The notes beneath the pieces were generated by a model that was not told where the DNA came from, did no database searches, and saw only the letters and a list, made by a program, of their open reading frames with translations. The position numbers and the translations under genes are program-made. A DNA stretch of 13,893 bases from Paracoccaceae bacterium (GTDB lineage: Bacteria > Pseudomonadota > Alphaproteobacteria > Rhodobacterales > Rhodobacteraceae): assembly GCA_023254015.1 (NCBI GenBank), contig JALQYS010000189.1, forward strand, positions 1 to 13,893. The letters run 5' to 3'. This document shows, one piece after another, positions 6,879 to 13,761 of the stretch; positions within the stretch are counted from its first letter, which is position 1; the number at the start of each line of letters is the position of its first letter.

Positions 6879-8098
6879 CGGGCAAATCTGCAGAAACCAT
6901 GCTGACGCGGCTGTTCTCGCAAGGGTTCCGGGTCTTTTTCCTGATGGCTTGCGTCTTTGCCGTGCTGGTCATGGTGATCTGGGAAATCTGGCTGGCGGTT
7001 CGCGCCGCGGGCGGGATGATCGACCTTGCTCCCGCCATCGCGCCGCATCTGTGGCATGGCCACGAGATGATCTTTGGCTATGGCGCCGCCGTTCTGGCCG
7101 GGTTTTTCCTGACTGCCGTGCCGAACTGGACCGGCGGCAAATCCGCGCCCCAGCGATTCATCGCGGCGGTGTTCTTGCTGTGGCTGGCGGGTCGGCTTGC
7201 CTTTTGGTTCTCGGCCAGCCTGCCGCCCGCCGTGGTGATGCTTGCGGATCTGGCCTTTCTGCCCGCGCTGGGCGCCAAGATTGCCGCGCAACTGATGGCG
7301 CGCCCCAAGCCGCAGCAGATGGTCTTTCTTCTGGCCCTGACCTTCCTGTGGCTCGCCAATCTGCTCTGCCATCTGGAGTGGATCGGGATCCTGCGCGACG
7401 GGGTTGCCCCCAGCTTGCGCGCAGGGCTTGCCACGCTGGTCGCGATGATCCTGATTCTGGGCGGGCGGGTGACGCCGGGGTTTACCCGCAACGCCATGGT
7501 GGCCACCGGCCGCGAAAGCGGGTTGCCGCGCAACCCCGGGCCGCTGGCCATCGCCACGACGGTCCCCGCCATGGCACTGGCCCCTGCCATCCTTCTGGGG
7601 TTGCCCGAGCCGGTTTCGGGCCTGCTGTGCCTTCTGGCCGGCGCGGGGGCATTGCTGCGCGTGGCGCTTTGGCAGGGGTGGTGGACGCTGACGCGCCCGA
7701 TTCTCTGGACCTTGCATCTGTCCTATGCCCTGGCAGGGCTGGGGCTGATCGTGCTGGGGCTGGCCTGGATGGGGATCGGGTCTGAAATGGCGGCGCTGCA
7801 CCTTCTGGCGGTCGGATCGGTCGGCGGGATGACGCTGGCGATGCTGTCGCGGGCCAGTCTGGGCCACTCTGGTCGTCCCCTGCATGCGCCTGCACCGCTG
7901 GCAATCGCCTATGGGCTGGTGCCGCTGGCCGCGTTGGCCCGCTTTGCCGCCTCGGCCGTTCCGCAGGTCTATTTTCCGGCCAGCCTTCTGGCCGGTGGGC
8001 TGTGGATCGCCGCCTTCACGCTGGCGCTTGCCAGCCTGTGGCCGGCCTTCCTCATGCCGCGCCCGCCGCGCCGCCCTGTTGGAGACCCGCCCGCATGA
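6875..8098 (+). CDS. nnrS: NnrS family heme-copper membrane protein
   Basis: 407 residues, almost entirely hydrophobic, consistent with about 12 membrane helices. Family motifs are WHGHEMIFGY (60-69) followed by AVLAGFFLTAVPNWTG (72-87), GGRVTPGFTRN (196-206), and HLLAVGSVGGMTLAML (309-324) with SRASLGHSGRP (325-335). The conserved histidines in these are the likely heme/copper ligands. NnrS was described in Rhodobacter sphaeroides as a heme- and copper-containing protein under NnrR control, and in other bacteria it eases nitrosative stress by limiting NO-iron damage; its biochemistry is not settled. The ATG overlaps the nirI stop (ATGA) and has a GAGGGGG ribosome-binding site (6864-6870). 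Its stop overlaps the nirX start the same way. Its insertion between nirI and nirX differs from the nirI-nirX neighbourhood described for Paracoccus denitrificans. Confidence 0.93.
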   Translation: MTGKSAETMLTRLFSQGFRVFFLMACVFAVLVMVIWEIWLAVRAAGGMIDLAPAIAPHLWHGHEMIFGYGAAVLAGFFLTAVPNWTGGKSAPQRFIAAVFLLWLAGRLAFWFSASLPPAVVMLADLAFLPALGAKIAAQLMARPKPQQMVFLLALTFLWLANLLCHLEWIGILRDGVAPSLRAGLATLVAMILILGGRVTPGFTRNAMVATGRESGLPRNPGPLAIATTVPAMALAPAILLGLPEPVSGLLCLLAGAGALLRVALWQGWWTLTRPILWTLHLSYALAGLGLIVLGLAWMGIGSEMAALHLLAVGSVGGMTLAMLSRASLGHSGRPLHAPAPLAIAYGLVPLAALARFAASAVPQVYFPASLLAGGLWIAAFTLALASLWPAFLMPRPPRRPVGDPPA

Positions 8099-8967
8099 TA
8101 ACCCGCCGCCGCTTTCTGACGTTGACCGCCGCCTGCCTTGCCGCACCCGCTCATGCCGCGCCAGTGACTGACTGGCAGGGCGTTGGCCTTGGTGCTGCGC
8201 TGTCGCTGCGGCTGGTCGGGGCCGAGCCTGCACAGGCCGCGCGGCTGTTTCGCAAGGTCGAGGCCATGATCGCGCAGATCGAGGCCACAGCCTCGCTGCA
8301 TCGCGATTCGGCCCTGACGCGGCTGAATCGCGATGGGCGGCTGGCCTGGCCTTCTGACGATCTGCAGCAGATTCTGGCGCTGGCCGATCAGGTCCACCGA
8401 GCCACCGACGGGGCCTTTGACCCAACGGTGCAGCCGCTGTGGCAGGCCACGGCCAGGGGGGACGACATCGGGGCCGCCCATGCGCTGATCGGCTGGGAAA
8501 GGGTGTCGCGGCAGACGGACGAGATCCGACTGGCGCAGGGGCAGGCGCTGACGCTGAACGGCATCGCACAGGGCTGGGCGGCTGACCGGATTGCCGCGCT
8601 ATTGCGGGACGAGGGTTTTGGCCATGCCCTGATCAACATGGGCGAGGTGCAGGCACTTGGGCTGCGCGCTGATGGCCAGCCCTGGCAGGCCAGCATCCAG
8701 AGCCCGGAAGGGGATGAGGTGGCCAGGTGCGGCCTGACCAATCGCGCGCTGGCCACCTCCAGCCCGCGTGGCACGCTGATCGGGGCCGGTCAGCCGCATA
8801 TCATGGGCCCCAAGGGGCAAGCTGCGCTCTGGTCCACCGTTTCGGTCAGCGCCGGGCAGGCGGCCTTGGCGGATGCGCTGTCGACCGCCTTTTGCCTGAT
8901 GGAACGTCCCGCCATCGACCGGGCGCTGCAGGCTTTCCCGGACGCCAGATTGGAAGCTGCCGTCTAG
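8095..8967 (+). CDS. nirX: NirX, ApbE-type FMN transferase (Tat-exported)
   Basis: 290 residues. A twin-arginine signal TRRRFLTL (3-10) and a hydrophobic stretch end at AHA (about 19-21), so the folded protein is probably exported by Tat. ApbE-family blocks are FDPTVQPLW (108-116), LNGIAQGWAADRI (154-166), ALINMGEVQALG (178-189), HIMGP (235-239, where the usual HIIDP Asp is Gly) and ADALSTA (260-266). ApbE enzymes attach FMN from FAD to a Thr on target proteins using Mg2+. The obvious target here is the DxxSxAT motif of NirI, encoded two genes upstream in the same transcript; the paralog NosX serves NosR. The ATG overlaps the nnrS stop (ATGA). The TAG stop (8965-8967) is directly followed by the hairpin array. 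A close NosX cannot be excluded by sequence alone, but the neighbourhood indicates NirX. Confidence 0.92.
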   Translation: MITRRRFLTLTAACLAAPAHAAPVTDWQGVGLGAALSLRLVGAEPAQAARLFRKVEAMIAQIEATASLHRDSALTRLNRDGRLAWPSDDLQQILALADQVHRATDGAFDPTVQPLWQATARGDDIGAAHALIGWERVSRQTDEIRLAQGQALTLNGIAQGWAADRIAALLRDEGFGHALINMGEVQALGLRADGQPWQASIQSPEGDEVARCGLTNRALATSSPRGTLIGAGQPHIMGPKGQAALWSTVSVSAGQAALADALSTAFCLMERPAIDRALQAFPDARLEAAV

Positions 8968-9079
8968 CCGATTTCCGGCACGGAAATCGGAACGGAGTTC
9001 ACTGCGAACTCCGGGCGGACCTGTGGTCCGCCACGATTTCTGCAACAGAAATCGCGCCCGGAATTTGTGACAAATTCCG
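8968..9079. repeat. Array of five consecutive perfect hairpins between nirX and the nor promoter
   Basis: Hairpin 1: arms 8968-8977 and 8981-8990 (CCGATTTCCG / CGGAAATCGG, loop GCA). Hairpin 2: arms 8993-9000 and 9006-9013 (CGGAGTTC / GAACTCCG, loop ACTGC). Hairpin 3: arms 9014-9021 and 9025-9032 (GGCGGACC / GGTCCGCC, loop TGT). Hairpin 4: arms 9034-9042 and 9046-9054 (CGATTTCTG / CAGAAATCG, loop CAA). Hairpin 5: arms 9059-9067 and 9071-9079 (CGGAATTTG / CAAATTCCG, loop TGA). Gaps between hairpins are 2, 0, 1 and 4 nt; 88 of 112 bases are in stems, with no mismatch. It begins at the base after the nirX stop codon. No U-tract follows any stem. Hairpins 1 and 4, and 2 and 5, are relatives about 65 nt apart. 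I cannot name this element; it may end nirX transcription, protect mRNA, or be a palindromic repeat family. Confidence 0.9.
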
Positions 9080-9185
9080 TCTGGCAAAGACTCTTGTCCC
9101 CCGGTTGACTTTTGTTAAGGCCGCCCGGCCCCCCGTCCTTCACAGATCGTTTACCTGAAACCGCCTTTGGGAAGGACCGATCGCC
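9080..9185 (+). promoter_or_regulatory. nor operon promoter region
   Basis: This is the 106 bp between the hairpin array and norC. It holds one NNR/FNR-type box (9105-9118). If that box is centred at -41.5, transcription would start near 9153, with a weak -10-like ACAGAT at 9142-9147. A GGAAGGA ribosome-binding site lies at 9170-9176, 9 nt before the norC ATG. No other element is seen. The start site is inference. Confidence 0.7.
9105..9118. promoter_or_regulatory. NNR/FNR-type box upstream of norC
   Basis: TTGACTTTTGTTAA has the same half-sites and 4-nt spacing as the nirS/nirI box. Positions 9105-9125 match 4786-4806 at 19 of 21 bases, including the flank GG(C/T)CGCC. The box ends 67 nt before the norC ATG. 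It most likely binds the NO-responsive NNR/NnrR so that NO reductase is made together with nitrite reductase. Confidence 0.85.
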
Positions 9186-9641
9186 ATGCGCGAAGTCATG
9201 ACCAAGAGCATGGCCCGCAATATCTTTTATGGCGGGTCCCTGTTCTTCATCCTCATCTTCGTGGGCCTGACGGCCCATTCACACTACTACATCCAGACCA
9301 CCTCGACCAACACCGCCACGCTGACCGACAGCGTCGCCAAGGGCAAACACCTTTGGGAAAAGCACTCCTGCATCAACTGCCACACCATCATGGGCGAAGG
9401 GGCCTACTACGCCCCCGAACTTGCTAACGTGATGACCCGCTGGGGCGTGGCCGAGGACGACCATGAGGGCGCCTACGTGGCGCTGAAGGGCTGGATGGAT
9501 GCCATGCCCACGGGCATCGAAGGCCGCCGTCAGATGCCGAATTTCGGCCTGACCGATGACGAATACCGCAACCTCGCCGACTTCCTGCTGTGGACCGACA
9601 CGATCCGCGCGCAGGACTGGCCGCCGAATGACGCGGGCTGA
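9186..9641 (+). CDS. norC: NorC, cytochrome c subunit of NO reductase
   Basis: 151 residues. One N-terminal membrane anchor (about 13-31, NIFYGGSLFFILIFVGLTA begins at residue 12) holds a periplasmic cytochrome c domain. The heme motif is CINCH (62-66), with the likely axial Met117 in RQMPNF. Other NorC landmarks are GKHLWEKHSCINCHTIMGEG (53-72) and GAYYAPELANV (72-82). It takes electrons from cytochrome c or pseudoazurin and passes them to NorB. ATG 9186 has GGAAGGA 9 nt upstream; an in-frame ATG at 9198 would shorten it by 4 residues. It is the first gene of the nor operon, 12 nt before norB. Length and motifs are standard for the family. Confidence 0.97.
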   Translation: MREVMTKSMARNIFYGGSLFFILIFVGLTAHSHYYIQTTSTNTATLTDSVAKGKHLWEKHSCINCHTIMGEGAYYAPELANVMTRWGVAEDDHEGAYVALKGWMDAMPTGIEGRRQMPNFGLTDDEYRNLADFLLWTDTIRAQDWPPNDAG

Positions 9642-9653
9642 GGAGAAACTGCC

Positions 9654-11018
9654 ATGAAATACCAAACGCAGAAAATCGCGCTGGCCTATTTCGCTGTCGC
9701 CATGGCGCTGTTTGCCGTGCAGGTGAGCATGGGTCTCATTCTGGGCTGGACCTATGTCAGCCCGAACTTCCTGTCCGAAATCCTGCCCTTCAACATTGGC
9801 CGGATGCTGCATACCAACAGCCTTGTGGTCTGGCTTCTGCTGGGCTTCTTCGGGGCCGCCTATTACCTCGTGCCCGAGGAATCGGAACGCGAGATCCATT
9901 CGCCGATGCTGGCCTATCTGCAGCTTGCGATCTTTGTCCTGGGGACAGCCGGCGTGGTGGTGACCTATCTGTTCAACCTCTTTGACGGCAACTTTGCCCT
10001 TGGCAATGAAGGCCGCGAGTTCCTTGAACAGCCGAAATGGGTCAAGGTCGGCATCGTCGTCGGTGCGCTGATCTTCCTTTACAACATCACCATGACGGTG
10101 CTTGCGGGCAAGAAGACCGCGATCACCAACATCCTGCTTCTGGGCCTTTGGGCCTTGGCGCTGCTGTTCCTTTTCGCCTTCTACAACCCGGCCAACCTGG
10201 CCTTGGACAAGATGTACTGGTGGTATGTCGTCCACCTGTGGGTGGAAGGCACCTGGGAACTGGTGATGGCCTCGATCCTGGCGTTCCTGATGCTGAAGTT
10301 GACGGGCGTTGACCGTGAGGTTGTGGAAAAGTGGCTTTACGTCATTGCCGCCCTGGCGCTTTTCTCGGGCATCCTGGGTACCGGCCACCACTACTACTGG
10401 ATCGGCACGCCCGGTTACTGGCAGTGGATCGGCTCGATCTTCTCCTCGCTCGAGATCGTTCCCTTCTTCGCCATGATGTCCTTTGCCTTTGTCATGGTCT
10501 GGAAAGGGCGTCGTGACCACCCGAACAAGGCCGCGCTCCTGTGGTCTTTGGGCTGTGCAACGCTGGCCTTCTTTGGGGCGGGTGTCTGGGGCTTCCTGCA
10601 CACGCTGCACGGGGTGAACTACTACAGCCACGGCACGCAGATCACCGCGGCGCACGGCCACCTTGCCTTCTACGGCGCCTATGTCTGCCTCAACCTTGCG
10701 ATCATCAGCTATGCCATGCCCTCCTTGCGCGGACGTGACCCGTTCAATCAGGTGCTGAACATGGCTTCGTTCTGGCTGATGTCGGCGGGTGTGGTGTTCA
10801 TGACCTTTACCCTGACCTTCGCAGGCACGGTGCAAACCCACCTGCAACGGGTGAACGGCCAAGCCTTCATGGACGTGCAAGACCAGCTCTGGCTCTTCTA
10901 CGCCATGCGCTTTGGCTCTGGTGTGGCGGTGGTTCTGGGGGCGGTGCTTTTCATCTATGCCGTCACCATGCCGCGCCGTGAAGTCATCGAACCCGGCCTG
11001 AAAGTGCCTGCGGAGTGA
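9654..11018 (+). CDS. norB: NorB, catalytic subunit of cytochrome c-dependent NO reductase
   Basis: 454 residues, a 12-helix heme-copper oxidase relative that reduces 2 NO to N2O in the cytoplasmic membrane. All expected metal ligands are present: His53 (low-spin heme b, in RMLHTN), His194, His245 and His246 (FeB, in VVHLWVEGTWE and GTGHHYYW), and His334 and His336 (heme b3 and heme b, in TAAHGHLAFYG). The catalytic glutamates Glu198 and Glu267 (SSLEIVPFF) are also conserved. It is the short cNOR form, without the N-terminal quinol-oxidase extension of qNor, which fits the separate norC. The start has GAGGAG-like sequence in TGAGGAGAAACTGCC just before the ATG. Its TGA stop overlaps the norQ start region. 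Confidence 0.98.
   Translation: MKYQTQKIALAYFAVAMALFAVQVSMGLILGWTYVSPNFLSEILPFNIGRMLHTNSLVVWLLLGFFGAAYYLVPEESEREIHSPMLAYLQLAIFVLGTAGVVVTYLFNLFDGNFALGNEGREFLEQPKWVKVGIVVGALIFLYNITMTVLAGKKTAITNILLLGLWALALLFLFAFYNPANLALDKMYWWYVVHLWVEGTWELVMASILAFLMLKLTGVDREVVEKWLYVIAALALFSGILGTGHHYYWIGTPGYWQWIGSIFSSLEIVPFFAMMSFAFVMVWKGRRDHPNKAALLWSLGCATLAFFGAGVWGFLHTLHGVNYYSHGTQITAAHGHLAFYGAYVCLNLAIISYAMPSLRGRDPFNQVLNMASFWLMSAGVVFMTFTLTFAGTVQTHLQRVNGQAFMDVQDQLWLFYAMRFGSGVAVVLGAVLFIYAVTMPRREVIEPGLKVPAE
11012..11015 (+). promoter_or_regulatory. norQ ribosome-binding site within the end of norB
   Basis: GGAG lies inside the last codons of norB, 8 nt before the ATG at 11024, a good spacing. It is too close to the alternative starts GTG 11015 and ATG 11018. 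It therefore favours 11024 as the norQ start. Confidence 0.5.
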
Positions 11019-11023
11019 TGCAG

Positions 11024-11830
11024 ATGGATGGTTCCCACATCAGAACGGAGGGGGCGGCAGCCCCCTTCTACCTCCCCCAGGGCGATGAGTGCGACGTCTT
11101 TGCCGCCGCCGCCGCCCACCGGCTGCCGGTTCTGCTGAAAGGCCCCACGGGCTGCGGCAAGACCCGCTTTGTTGCCCATATGGCCGCTCGTCTGGGCCGC
11201 CCGCTGTATACCGTGGCCTGCCATGACGACCTTTCGGCAGCAGACCTGATCGGCCGCTACCTGCTGAAGGGCGGCGAGACGGTCTGGGTCGACGGCCCGC
11301 TGACCCGCGCCGTGCGCGAGGGCGCGATCTGTTACCTTGACGAGGTGGTCGAGGCACGCAAGGACGTGACCGTTGTTCTTCACCCCCTGACCGACGATCG
11401 CCGCATCCTGCCGATCGACCGCACCGGCGAAGAGCTGGAGGCGCATCCCGATTTCCTTCTGGTTGCCAGCTACAACCCCGGCTACCAGAACATCCTGAAA
11501 ACCCTGAAACCCTCGACCCGCCAGCGGTTTGTCGGACTGGAATTCACCTTCCCCAAACCCGAGCATGAAATTCCCGTCGTCGCCCGCGAAAGCGGTCTGA
11601 CCGAAGAGCGGGTGAAGCCCCTGGTGCGCCTTGCAAACAAGCTGCGCGCGATGAAGGGGCAGGATCTGGAAGAAGGCGTCTCGACGCGCCTTGTCGTCTA
11701 TGCCGCCACCCTGATCGCCGGTGGCATGGGCGTTGATCGGGCCATCCGCACGGCCATGATCGAACCGCTGACCGACGACCCGGATGTGAAGGCCGGGCTC
11801 CGCGATCTTGTGACAGCCGTTTTCGGGTGA
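11024..11830 (+). CDS. norQ: NorQ, MoxR-type AAA+ ATPase for NO reductase activation
   Basis: 268 residues from ATG 11024 (271 from GTG 11015, 270 from ATG 11018). AAA+ features are the Walker A GPTGCGKT (40-47), Walker B AICYLDEV (101-108), sensor-1 Asn in VASYNPGY (147-154), and a likely arginine finger in STRQRF (164-169). The C-terminal part has the MoxR lid (GVSTRLVVYAATLIAGG). NorQ/CbbQ/MoxR ATPases pair with a VWA-domain partner, here NorD. In Paracoccus denitrificans the pair is needed to insert the non-heme FeB iron into NorCB. The protein is cytoplasmic, with no signal peptide. It overlaps or abuts both neighbours, so translation is likely coupled. Confidence 0.95.
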   Translation: MDGSHIRTEGAAAPFYLPQGDECDVFAAAAAHRLPVLLKGPTGCGKTRFVAHMAARLGRPLYTVACHDDLSAADLIGRYLLKGGETVWVDGPLTRAVREGAICYLDEVVEARKDVTVVLHPLTDDRRILPIDRTGEELEAHPDFLLVASYNPGYQNILKTLKPSTRQRFVGLEFTFPKPEHEIPVVARESGLTEERVKPLVRLANKLRAMKGQDLEEGVSTRLVVYAATLIAGGMGVDRAIRTAMIEPLTDDPDVKAGLRDLVTAVFG

Positions 11831-11838
11831 GGCCGGCC

Positions 11839-13761
11839 ATGTCACGGATCGACTTCGAGCCATGGGAACCCGAAGAATCTGTCGGGAAACTGTGGCACGC
11901 CTTTGCCAGCCGTCTGGACGCTGATCCCGTCCACGACGGAGCCCGTGTCCTGCTTTCGCAAGTGGGCGGACGGCTGGCAGTCCTTTTCCGCGGTCTGGGT
12001 GGTGACCCGGCTGTGGAAATCAAGCCGGTCGCGCATGAGACCAGTCACCACCGGCTGTCCTTCCTGCGCAGGCTGGGCACCTGGGCCGACGAGGTGCCGC
12101 GCGCCAGTTTCGACGGCGCCGCCCTTCGGCTGCCAGAAAGTCTGGCGGTCTTTCCCGATGCCCGGGCCAATGCCGCGCTTTACCTGTGGCTGGCTGTCGC
12201 CGCCGCGGCCCTGCACGACCAAGAGGCCCCACTGGCCGATGATCCCTTGCAGGCCGATCTTGCCGCCATCGAAACCGCCAAGGTGATGGTTGTCAACGCG
12301 ATGGAAAACGCGCCCGGCTATGCCCGGCTTTATGCCGACCTTTGCGCGGCGACGCTTCTGTTCCGTCGCACCCCGAACCTGCCCCCGGCCGAAGCCGCCA
12401 TCGAGGCGCGCATCCGTCATGCCCTGGGCGAAGATATCGCCCTGCCGCCGCTGCCAGCCCGCGCGCCGCGCGGCTATCGGCCCTTCCGGCCGGTCCCGCT
12501 GTGGCCTGACCTGCGCACCCTGTCGCGCTCCGAGGAGATGGCGGTTGAAACCCGAGCGACCGAAGGCACCCCCGAGGAGGGCGCGCAAGAGGGCAAGACC
12601 AAACGCGCCCGCCGTCGCAAGTCCGATCAGGCCGAGCGGACCGACAGTTTCATCCTGCACAAGTTCGAGGCCATCCTTTCCTTTGCCGAGTTCCTCAACC
12701 TCAACCGCCGGGTCGAGGATGACGATGACGACAGCGCGAAGAAGGCCGCTGACGATCAGGACGAAATCGGCCTTGGCCAGATTTCCAAGGCCCCTGCCAC
12801 CCGCCTGAAGCTGCACCTTGATCTGGCCCCCGAAGACGTGGACCGCGAGGCGCTTTCCGGCCAATCCACCTACCCCGAATGGGACGTGCGCACCGCCACC
12901 TATTTGCCAGCCCATGCGCGCGTGCTTTCCTCGCGCCTTGAGGCCAGCCTGGCCACGCCCCCGTTTCGGGACGACCCGCGCGCCGCGGCCCGTATCCGCG
13001 CCGTCCGCCGCCAGTTCGAGGCTCTGCGTCCCAGCCGCGTTTCGACCCCTGGCCACCCGGATGGCGACGAATTGGACACGGATCGTGCCGTGCGTGCGCG
13101 GGTCGATTTTTATGCAAGCGGCGAAGGCACCGACCGGGTCTGGCGCCAGACCCGGCCCGAGGCCCGCGATCTGGCCGTATCGATCCTGCTGGATGTCAGC
13201 CGATCCACCGAAAGCGCCATTCCCGGCCATGGCCATGACGGGCGCGCGGTGATCGACATCGAACGCGAAGCCTTGGCCGCGCTGGCTTGGGGGCTGGACG
13301 CGGTCGGCGACAGTTTCGCCATCCACGCCTTTTCCTCGCTGAAACGGAACCGGGTTTTTGTGCAGGAAGCCAAAAGTTTTCACGAACCGATGAGCGAGGC
13401 AGTCGAACAGCGCATCGCCGCGTTGAAGCCCGGCCATTACACACGGCTTGGTGCAGCGATCCGGCATATGTCGGCGGGCTTGGCCAAGCAAAACCGCAAG
13501 CGGCGGCTGTTGCTGGTGATTACCGATGGCAAGCCGAATGATCTGGACCATTACGAAGGGCGCCACGGTATTGAAGACAGCATGATGGCGGTGCGCGAGG
13601 CCCGGCGGGCGGGCCATTCTGTCTTTGGCATCACGGTCGACCGCGATGGGAAAAGCTGGTTTCCGCGGATATTCGGGCAGGGCGGCTTCGCCCTGATCCC
13701 GAACCCCGAAAAACTGACCCAAGCCCTGCCACAGATCTACCGCCAACTGGTCACCGGATGA
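11839..13761 (+). CDS. norD: NorD, VWA-domain partner of NorQ
   Basis: 640 residues, cytoplasmic. The C-terminal third is a von Willebrand A domain with an intact MIDAS: D-x-S-x-S at 452-456 (DVSRS), Thr535 (in GHYTRLG) and Asp563 (in ITDGKPND). The middle holds a basic patch (KTKRARRRK) and an acidic run (EDDDDDS, about 292-298) that look like a flexible linker. The N-terminal third is helical with no named motif beyond NorD-family resemblance. With NorQ it is thought to remodel NorCB for FeB insertion. The ATG at 11839 is preferred because GAGG (11829-11832) lies 6 nt upstream; a GTG at 11827 overlapping the norQ stop would add 4 residues. The stop overlaps the norE start (ATGA). Confidence 0.95.
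   Translation: MSRIDFEPWEPEESVGKLWHAFASRLDADPVHDGARVLLSQVGGRLAVLFRGLGGDPAVEIKPVAHETSHHRLSFLRRLGTWADEVPRASFDGAALRLPESLAVFPDARANAALYLWLAVAAAALHDQEAPLADDPLQADLAAIETAKVMVVNAMENAPGYARLYADLCAATLLFRRTPNLPPAEAAIEARIRHALGEDIALPPLPARAPRGYRPFRPVPLWPDLRTLSRSEEMAVETRATEGTPEEGAQEGKTKRARRRKSDQAERTDSFILHKFEAILSFAEFLNLNRRVEDDDDDSAKKAADDQDEIGLGQISKAPATRLKLHLDLAPEDVDREALSGQSTYPEWDVRTATYLPAHARVLSSRLEASLATPPFRDDPRAAARIRAVRRQFEALRPSRVSTPGHPDGDELDTDRAVRARVDFYASGEGTDRVWRQTRPEARDLAVSILLDVSRSTESAIPGHGHDGRAVIDIEREALAALAWGLDAVGDSFAIHAFSSLKRNRVFVQEAKSFHEPMSEAVEQRIAALKPGHYTRLGAAIRHMSAGLAKQNRKRRLLLVITDGKPNDLDHYEGRHGIEDSMMAVREARRAGHSVFGITVDRDGKSWFPRIFGQGGFALIPNPEKLTQALPQIYRQLVTG

Noticed and set aside
6806..8569. Minus-strand open frame (587 codons) opposite nnrS and nirX
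   Set aside because: Highly skewed to Arg, Gln, Pro and Gly, no domains, antisense to two well-supported genes.
9059..9079. Hairpin 5 (core TTGTGACAA) as a further FNR/NNR box
   Set aside because: Its TTG and CAA half-sites are 3 nt apart, whereas this family needs TTG and the partner triplet 8 nt apart. It fits the hairpin series instead.
8968..9079. CRISPR-like repeat array
   Set aside because: The units are palindromes packed almost without spacers, only partly alike, and no cas genes are nearby.
9279..10880. Minus-strand open frame (533 codons) opposite norC and norB
   Set aside because: Antisense to strongly conserved NorC/NorB; no motif or ribosome-binding site that would support it.
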